Shown piece by piece: positions 12,327 to 16,623 of a DNA stretch of 16,623 bases. The stretch lies in NCBI GenBank assembly GCA_023436605.1, contig JAEZIQ010000079.1, positions 1-16,623 of the forward strand, in the 5' to 3' direction. The notes under the pieces were generated by a model, which searched no databases, was not told where the DNA came from, and saw nothing but the letters and a program-made list of their open reading frames with translations. The stretch is from Actinomycetes bacterium (GTDB taxonomy: Bacteria > Actinomycetota > Thermoleophilia > Solirubrobacterales > 70-9). Made by a program: the position numbers and the translations under genes. The first letter of the stretch is position 1; each line of letters starts with the position of its first letter.

Positions 12327-12865
12327 GGTCGGTTGGATATTGAGCGTTCTTTCGTCTTCAGTTCACGGAGAGTCTGCCTAATATTTAGTTCAACATCCTC
12401 GACTCCATAGTCTTCGTCACCTAAGGACACTGGTGTGACCTGGTCAAGCAGTTGATCTGACTGATCTCGGAGGTCTCGAAAGGAATCTAGATCTGAAGCC
12501 TTGGCTCTCTCTCTGCCAGATCTAGAATTGGAGATTGCTGAGTTTAAGACGCGCCGTTGTTCCTGGATATTTTCTACCAGTGCTTGCGTACTTGGAGTTA
12601 CATTTACGCCGGCAGAGATGTCTAGGACGAACCGGTGAGAAGATCTGAGTTCCCCGCGAGCCCTTTCCAGATCGCCTCGGCCTATGGAATCCGCTACGTG
12701 TTCGTGGTGGGCTGTGACGACCCCGTAAGCGACCAATGAGTAGACGCGGGACTCATCGTCTTGCCTAGCTCCCTCGGGATCGAAGCCGCAGCCAGAGATC
12801 AGCAACACGGAAGTTGACGCAATCAGAGCCATCCAAAGTTGCCTATTTCGAGGAGTGTCTCTCAC
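12323..12865 (-). CDS. Putative lipoprotein of unknown function
   Basis: A 180-residue protein with a lipoprotein signal: basic N-terminus, hydrophobic core MALIASTSVLL and lipobox ISGC with the lipid-bearing Cys26. It would be anchored to the outer face of the membrane. The mature part is charged and predicted helical (SRVYSLVAYGVVTAHHEHVA, then ERARGELRSSHRFVLDI, and further Arg/Glu/Asp/Leu-rich helices), with no enzyme motif; perhaps a helical bundle that binds or spaces other proteins. GTG 12865 is preferred because TAGGCT (12877-12872) ends 6 nt before it, the leaderless spacing; ATG at residue 12 would give a shorter but still workable signal. Convergent with the secreted protein gene, stop codons overlapping. 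Confidence 0.65.
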   Translation of the reverse strand: MRDTPRNRQLWMALIASTSVLLISGCGFDPEGARQDDESRVYSLVAYGVVTAHHEHVADSIGRGDLERARGELRSSHRFVLDISAGVNVTPSTQALVENIQEQRRVLNSAISNSRSGRERAKASDLDSFRDLRDQSDQLLDQVTPVSLGDEDYGVEDVELNIRQTLRELKTKERSISNRP

Positions 12866-13074
12866 TGCTCGAGCCTATACGTTTGCGTTTGATGAGGGGT
12901 GCGTTTCGACAACTGGCGAGTCACGTGTGCACCCGCTTTGGGGGCGAGTGGCACTGAAAACCTCCCGGGAGGCCAGATGTGCCTCAAGTCAGCAGTGGAT
13001 TCGTGGTTCCAAGATCCTCCACATGATGCCAACGTCAGGCCTGAGACCTTCGGAAGGGGACTCAGTTTGAAAAG

Positions 13075-14484
13075 TTAGCCGGCGAGGTCCTCGAAGATGT
13101 AGATCCCCCTCTCACCACTAGTCCCAGCTGAGTTCCAGCGCGCTCTCGCAGTGACTGCCAAGATTCTCCCTGTTGGGCCAACGTCTATTGCTGCGGGGTC
13201 TATGCGCATAAGCGGCCTGCCTAGAAAATTCCTAAAAGGAAGTTGCGCTGACGCGGAGAACGAGCCGTCGAATTTCTTCGCGGTAAAGTCCCACATTCTC
13301 GTCTCAACATTCTGCGAAAGCACTGCGACATCTCCGCGACTATTTGCCCCCACGGAATGACCTGCGCTAGTAGGGGGAGCGATCCGGTTCCATTCTTTGG
13401 TGATCAAACCCACTGTCGGCCGCACGAAATCTAGCCCGATCAAGCCAATGTGGCGATTTCTTCTGAAAACTGGCGCCACAAGTGTCACCGAACCGTCGGC
13501 GTGTGCCTTCACATCGGCAAAGCTTGATTGAGTTCGCTTTGAAGTGATCTGAATCGCCCTACGAAAGCGAGCTTCACCCGGGGGACGAACTGCCACTCGG
13601 ACTACTGATGACTCGAGGTACCCGTTGATTGCCAGGACTGCCTTTCCGTGTTCGTTCTCCGAAAGTGACACTTGGTTGTGAGGACACTTGGAGTTCGGGA
13701 TCTTCGCTGGTCTTGTGGCACCCCACCTCATACTTGTCCTCACGGACCAGCCTGAGCGAAAAGACTTCGTATCCCATCCGCAGGACGATGTCCAAACCAC
13801 GGTGCCCCTGCCTCCGCTACGAGCAGACACAGCGAAGAAAACGCCCTGGCCTCCGGGCGCTTCAATGTTCGGGTTGACCCTAGGTCCGACTTGTTTCGGA
13901 TCTTGAAAGCCTCTCCCTGGCCGAAACATCGCCATCATTTGCGCACCCTTCTGGCGCTTTCGGCCATTTCTCCAACCAACGATGGCCGTGCCATCGTCAG
14001 CGATATCGAGCTTCGGGATGTCGGGAGATGCTGTGGCACCCCGACCCGCAATCTTCATGACTCGCGACCAATTCCCGTTGGTGCGGCGATACCGAGCCAA
14101 AATCGCTCCATCGCGATTAGACCATACCGCCATAGTTTCTCCGGTCTCTGCCACAGATAACGAAGCAACTTCTGCGTCAAACGGAGATAGTCGGCGTGGA
14201 ACTCCAAATCGCTTCGCATTCTTGGAGCGAACCGCAACCATCACCCGACTTGGACCCCGCTTGAGGGCACCGCCAGGACCGGTGCCAACTCCGTTCGGTG
14301 CGGCCACCCAAGAAACAACGGCATAGTTCCCGGGACCAACCCCCACCCCAACCAATTGACGAACCGACTGATCCGAGAGTTTCGCTTGAGTTGCAGCCGA
14401 TGCCGACCCGGCGATCAAAAAAACCAAAGCTGGGACCATCGCGAAAGTTAAAAGCCTATACACACGAATTCCGAAACCTCTCAC
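13075..14484 (-). CDS. Secreted beta-propeller-like repeat protein of unknown function
   Basis: A 469-residue exported protein. The signal peptide is clear: MRGFGIRVYRLL, hydrophobic core FAMVPALVFLIAG, cleavage after ASA (residue 30). The rest is built of units of ~45-55 residues with a recurring pattern 'v.v...G.a.v.W......l..r.......W....' (for example SVAETGETMAVWSNRDG, LDIADDGTAIVGWRNG, GGRGTVVWTSSCGW, ENEHGKAVLAING, NSRGDVAVLSQN, DVGPTGRILAVTA), which suggests about six to seven propeller blades. There are only two cysteines in the mature part (SSCGW and NSKCPH), which could pair. No catalytic motif or anchor. The GTG start has no ribosome site; candidate -10 boxes TAGCCT and TAGGGT lie 15-27 nt upstream. 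It is divergent from the sulfatase gene. Confidence 0.65.
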   Translation of the reverse strand: MRGFGIRVYRLLTFAMVPALVFLIAGSASAATQAKLSDQSVRQLVGVGVGPGNYAVVSWVAAPNGVGTGPGGALKRGPSRVMVAVRSKNAKRFGVPRRLSPFDAEVASLSVAETGETMAVWSNRDGAILARYRRTNGNWSRVMKIAGRGATASPDIPKLDIADDGTAIVGWRNGRKRQKGAQMMAMFRPGRGFQDPKQVGPRVNPNIEAPGGQGVFFAVSARSGGRGTVVWTSSCGWDTKSFRSGWSVRTSMRWGATRPAKIPNSKCPHNQVSLSENEHGKAVLAINGYLESSVVRVAVRPPGEARFRRAIQITSKRTQSSFADVKAHADGSVTLVAPVFRRNRHIGLIGLDFVRPTVGLITKEWNRIAPPTSAGHSVGANSRGDVAVLSQNVETRMWDFTAKKFDGSFSASAQLPFRNFLGRPLMRIDPAAIDVGPTGRILAVTARARWNSAGTSGERGIYIFEDLAG

Positions 14485-14574
14485 ATCGTCATAAAACCAG
14501 GCTAGACCCTAGAGTTGCGGCAGTACAGCCGAATCCGAGCCCAGAGCGAAAGCAATGCCAGTCCACCAAGGTAG

Positions 14575-14614
14575 ATGAGTGGTGTCGGTCCATAGGCGGG
14601 CCGACACCACTCAT
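14575..14614. repeat. Long perfect inverted repeat between divergent genes
   Basis: ATGAGTGGTGTCGG (14575-14588) and CCGACACCACTCAT (14601-14614) are perfect 14-bp arms around a 12-nt centre. In RNA the stem could extend by three pairs (one G-U) to leave a 6-nt loop ATAGGC. No T tract follows on either strand, so it is not a usual terminator. It sits between the secreted propeller gene (minus) and the sulfatase promoter (+), where it could be a regulator site, a structured leader, or a mobile repeat. Confidence 0.7.
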
Positions 14615-14642
14615 ACAATTCCCCCTTTGGAACTCCCCCGCT

Positions 14643-14679
14643 TTGTCACTGAAGTAGCAACTAGGCTACGATTTCGTTT
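14643..14679 (+). promoter_or_regulatory. Promoter of the sulfatase gene, leaderless
   Basis: -35 TTGTCA (14643-14648), 18-nt spacer, -10 TACGAT (14667-14672), then 7 nt to ATG 14680. Transcription would start at the ATG itself, and no Shine-Dalgarno sequence is present. The clearest leaderless promoter in the window. Confidence 0.65.
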
Positions 14680-16272
14680 ATGCAGGGAGGCGCAATTACT
14701 CTTAGGCTGGGAGTCCTAATCGCCGTTGTGATGGCTTTTTTCGTGATTCTTGGGAAGAAGCCGGCCCCGGCTACCGCGAGCCGGCCGAACTTCCTGGTGG
14801 TGCAAGTAGATGACTTGAGCATGGACGTGTTTCGGTCGAAGCTAAGAGCTGCGAATGGGCGACAGGAACCCACGATGCGGAAAACTCGAGAGCTTCTTGG
14901 ACAGCAAGGAACCACGTTCTCGAGGTTCTATGCGAACAACCCCATCTGCGCCCCCTCGAGGGCATCCTTGCTCAGCGGCCTCACGACTCATAACCACGGC
15001 ATGCTGATCAACGCAGCACCATTCGGGTATGAAACTTGGCGAAACTCGCCCCAGAATTCCGACAATCTGGCTACATGGCTCGACGACATCGGCTATTGGA
15101 CCGTCCACGTTGGCAAGTACATGAACGGGTTCGGTCCTGAATCCAGCGTGCCGCCTGGTTGGGATACCTGGATCACCTCCGCAAATAATTCCGGTGCCCC
15201 CTACTACGGGTATTCGCTCAACATAAACGGACGAATCACGAATCCGATCGGGAGCTGGGCCAAAAGAGACAAAGCATCATGTTCGCCGCAAATTCCCACC
15301 AGCAGTCGGGCATGCAAACACGCCAACGATGTCCACACCGCCTACGCGGTGCGCGAAATACGTCGGGCATCTCAAACCCTGTCACCATTCTTTCTGGCAT
15401 TGGACCTGAACGCCCCCCATGACGACGGGCGCCTCGGAGCTGGACCCGAACCGCCAGCTCGCTACCGGCAACTCGCATCACGTGCGGTGGTGCCAGCCTC
15501 CATTGATGACGCTGCCGGAAACAACACCAAGCCATACTTCATAAAGGAGCTCAAGCCTCTGACTTCTAAGCTCCGGACAGAAGCCAGGAATCGCTTCCGA
15601 ACCGAGGTTGCTTCGATGCGCGCCGTCGATGACACCCTTGGAAGGCTCGTAGAAGTTCTTCGAAAGACTAAGCAACTATCCCGCACTTATGTCGTTTTCA
15701 TATCTGACAACGGAATGTTCCACGGCCAGCACCGAATCGCTTACGGAAAATTCCTGCCTCACGAACCTTCCACCCGCCAACCCCTCGTGATCCGCGGTCC
15801 AAAGATTCGGCAAGGATCAGTAATCAATGCGCCAGCTTCAACTATTGACCTGGCCCCTACAATCATGAGCCTCGCCAGTGGAAATCCCGGCGCTCAAGTA
15901 GACGGCAAGTCTCTCGTTCCCTACTTAAGGAATCCAAGCAAGAAGTCACCTTTCGCAGTTCCGTTGGAAGGATTCAACGGAAAGGGAATAGACGACCCGG
16001 GTCCCTTCACTGACGGGATGGGTCGGAACCGGCCCAATCAGGCGCTAGTTCTGAATTACACCGGTTTTGTGTCCGGCCGATGGAAGTTCATTCACTATTT
16101 TTACGGTGAGAACGAGCTTTACGACTTGAAGTCTGATCCCAGGGAGAAAGTCAATCTAGCCGCAGATCCGGACTATCAGGACGTGATCGAGTGGGCGCAG
16201 AATGTTGCGGAACAATTGAAGAACTGCAGTGGGACTGGCTGTCAAGTCTCTCCCGGGTTGCCCCGCGGGTAA
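14680..16272 (+). CDS. Secreted type I sulfatase (arylsulfatase / N-acetylglucosamine-6-sulfatase-like)
   Basis: A 530-residue sulfatase, normal length for family S1, which removes sulfate esters from sugars or other compounds. The signature CAPSRASLLSG starts at Cys90; C90-x-P-S-R94 is the site turned into formylglycine, which needs a formylglycine-generating enzyme encoded elsewhere. Other active-site elements: metal-binding Asp44-Asp45 (VQVDDLS), HVGKY with Lys146, APH with His247, SDNG with Asp343-Asn344, and Lys357 (AYGK). The C-terminal subdomain ends in the usual ELYDLKSDPREKVNLAADP. The N-terminus has a hydrophobic signal (about 8-24) with possible cleavage near ATA/SR at residue 33, so it acts outside the cell or tethered to the membrane. 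The ATG is fixed by the -10 spacing. Substrate probably a sulfated polysaccharide; not determined. Confidence 0.9.
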   Translation: MQGGAITLRLGVLIAVVMAFFVILGKKPAPATASRPNFLVVQVDDLSMDVFRSKLRAANGRQEPTMRKTRELLGQQGTTFSRFYANNPICAPSRASLLSGLTTHNHGMLINAAPFGYETWRNSPQNSDNLATWLDDIGYWTVHVGKYMNGFGPESSVPPGWDTWITSANNSGAPYYGYSLNINGRITNPIGSWAKRDKASCSPQIPTSSRACKHANDVHTAYAVREIRRASQTLSPFFLALDLNAPHDDGRLGAGPEPPARYRQLASRAVVPASIDDAAGNNTKPYFIKELKPLTSKLRTEARNRFRTEVASMRAVDDTLGRLVEVLRKTKQLSRTYVVFISDNGMFHGQHRIAYGKFLPHEPSTRQPLVIRGPKIRQGSVINAPASTIDLAPTIMSLASGNPGAQVDGKSLVPYLRNPSKKSPFAVPLEGFNGKGIDDPGPFTDGMGRNRPNQALVLNYTGFVSGRWKFIHYFYGENELYDLKSDPREKVNLAADPDYQDVIEWAQNVAEQLKNCSGTGCQVSPGLPRG

Positions 16273-16366
16273 GAAGCAGTCTAATCGCACGCATCGAAAG
16301 CGCAACTTACGCCGAATGCTCCTGTTTGTGCGAGGGCACCAGTCAATGCCGCGTAAGGAGAGAGCC

Positions 16367-16498
16367 GTGAACCGAGTCAAGAGCATGTGTGGGGGTTGCG
16401 CGGTTGCCTGTCTCTTGGCGGTAACTCAGCTCGCGTCAGCGTTCATGCCGACATCACCATTGGATAAGTTCGGATTCGCGACCAGGTCTACCAGATAA
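16367..16498 (+). pseudogene. Signal-peptide stub of a lost secreted protein
   Basis: GTG 16367 has a strong Shine-Dalgarno AAGGAGAG (16355-16362) 4 nt upstream and begins a good signal peptide: MNRVKSMCGGCAVACLLAVT, ending QLASA at about 16441. After that point the frame lies antisense to the MalE-like fragment and stops at 16498, leaving only 18 residues after the signal. So the start of a secreted protein gene survives while its body has been replaced. A true 43-residue secreted peptide is possible but less likely. Confidence 0.45.
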
Positions 16499-16623
16499 TC
16501 GGTAACCGCAACAGCCTTGTCGCCGCTGAAGTCAAAACCCGCGTCAACATCGCCGCCGTCCTCGCCGAAGAGAGTGCATCCGTTCGCCACATAGAAAGCA
16601 GCGATATACCAGGAGTTGTCAAG
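16426..16623 (-). pseudogene. MalE-like sugar ABC transporter substrate-binding protein, truncated fragment
   Basis: On the minus strand a frame is open from the right edge to TGA at 16428-16426, giving 65 residues: WYIAAFYVANGCTLFGEDGG, then GFDFSGDKAVAVTDYLVDLV, then ANPNLSN. This matches the middle of family 1 extracellular solute-binding proteins (maltose/maltodextrin-type), where the segment before 'YLVDLV.NP' is typical and lies around residues 190-250 of ~420. The expected ~170 C-terminal residues are missing: after NPNLSN the sequence turns into the reverse of the signal-peptide stub and stops. Intact relatives are lipoproteins that deliver sugars to an ABC permease. The upstream part lies outside the window. 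Confidence 0.6.

Noticed and set aside
13000..13074. Small palindromes TCAGGCCTGA and CCTTC-G-GAAGG downstream of the secreted propeller gene, as a terminator
   Set aside because: Short stems with no T tract on the minus strand.
1..16623. CRISPR array, tRNA or rRNA genes
   Set aside because: No regularly spaced direct repeats and no recognisable tRNA or rRNA sequences were seen on either strand.

Overview
The window looks like a chromosomal stretch of a GC-rich actinobacterium, most likely of the Thermoleophilia/Solirubrobacterales type. The clues are the crowd of secreted beta-propeller-like proteins (PD40, FG-GAP, delta-60), a DUF11 protein, a high-GC MarR/DHA2 efflux pair, and several starts that sit 6-7 nt after a TAnnnT -10 box, as in leaderless actinobacterial mRNAs. 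The lineage is an inference; no rRNA or other marker gene is present.

Left part (1-4.5 kb): the 3' end of a PD40/TolB-like beta-propeller gene whose C-terminal half belongs to something else; a MarR repressor and the 14-helix MFS exporter it probably controls, each with an inverted-repeat operator over its promoter; a possible 26-residue gene after the exporter; and, on the opposite strand, an MGT-type glycosyltransferase broken by one frameshift.

Middle (4.5-9 kb): a remnant zone on both sides of a large secreted protein gene. A delta-60-repeat remnant (+ strand) runs into an unrecognised short ORF. Then comes a 900-residue exported protein with seven FG-GAP blades, two clear DUF11 domains and a third DUF11-like domain, with its own good promoter. 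After it lie a truncated IS3-family element, a thrombospondin type 3 fragment joined to it, and a second delta-60 remnant on the minus strand.

Right-middle (9-11.5 kb): a tight three-gene operon with 8-bp and 4-bp overlaps. Two proteins are built almost wholly from 'homing endonuclease-associated' (HNH_repeat-like) modules with no nuclease domain, and the third has a helix-turn-helix plus a DUF2384/MbcA-like C-terminus. This is the best candidate for an undescribed system. A terminator candidate and a new promoter follow.

Right part (11.5-16.6 kb): visibly less GC-rich and devoted to the cell surface. It holds a secreted protein probably split by a frameshift, a lipoprotein, a secreted beta-propeller-like protein, and a divergent sulfatase with a clear leaderless promoter; a long perfect inverted repeat lies between the last two. 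At the right edge a signal-peptide stub on the + strand runs into a truncated MalE-like sugar-binding protein on the minus strand, marking a rearrangement breakpoint.

The gaps 12866-13074 and 5178-5248 hold nothing I can name. No tRNA, rRNA or CRISPR was seen.
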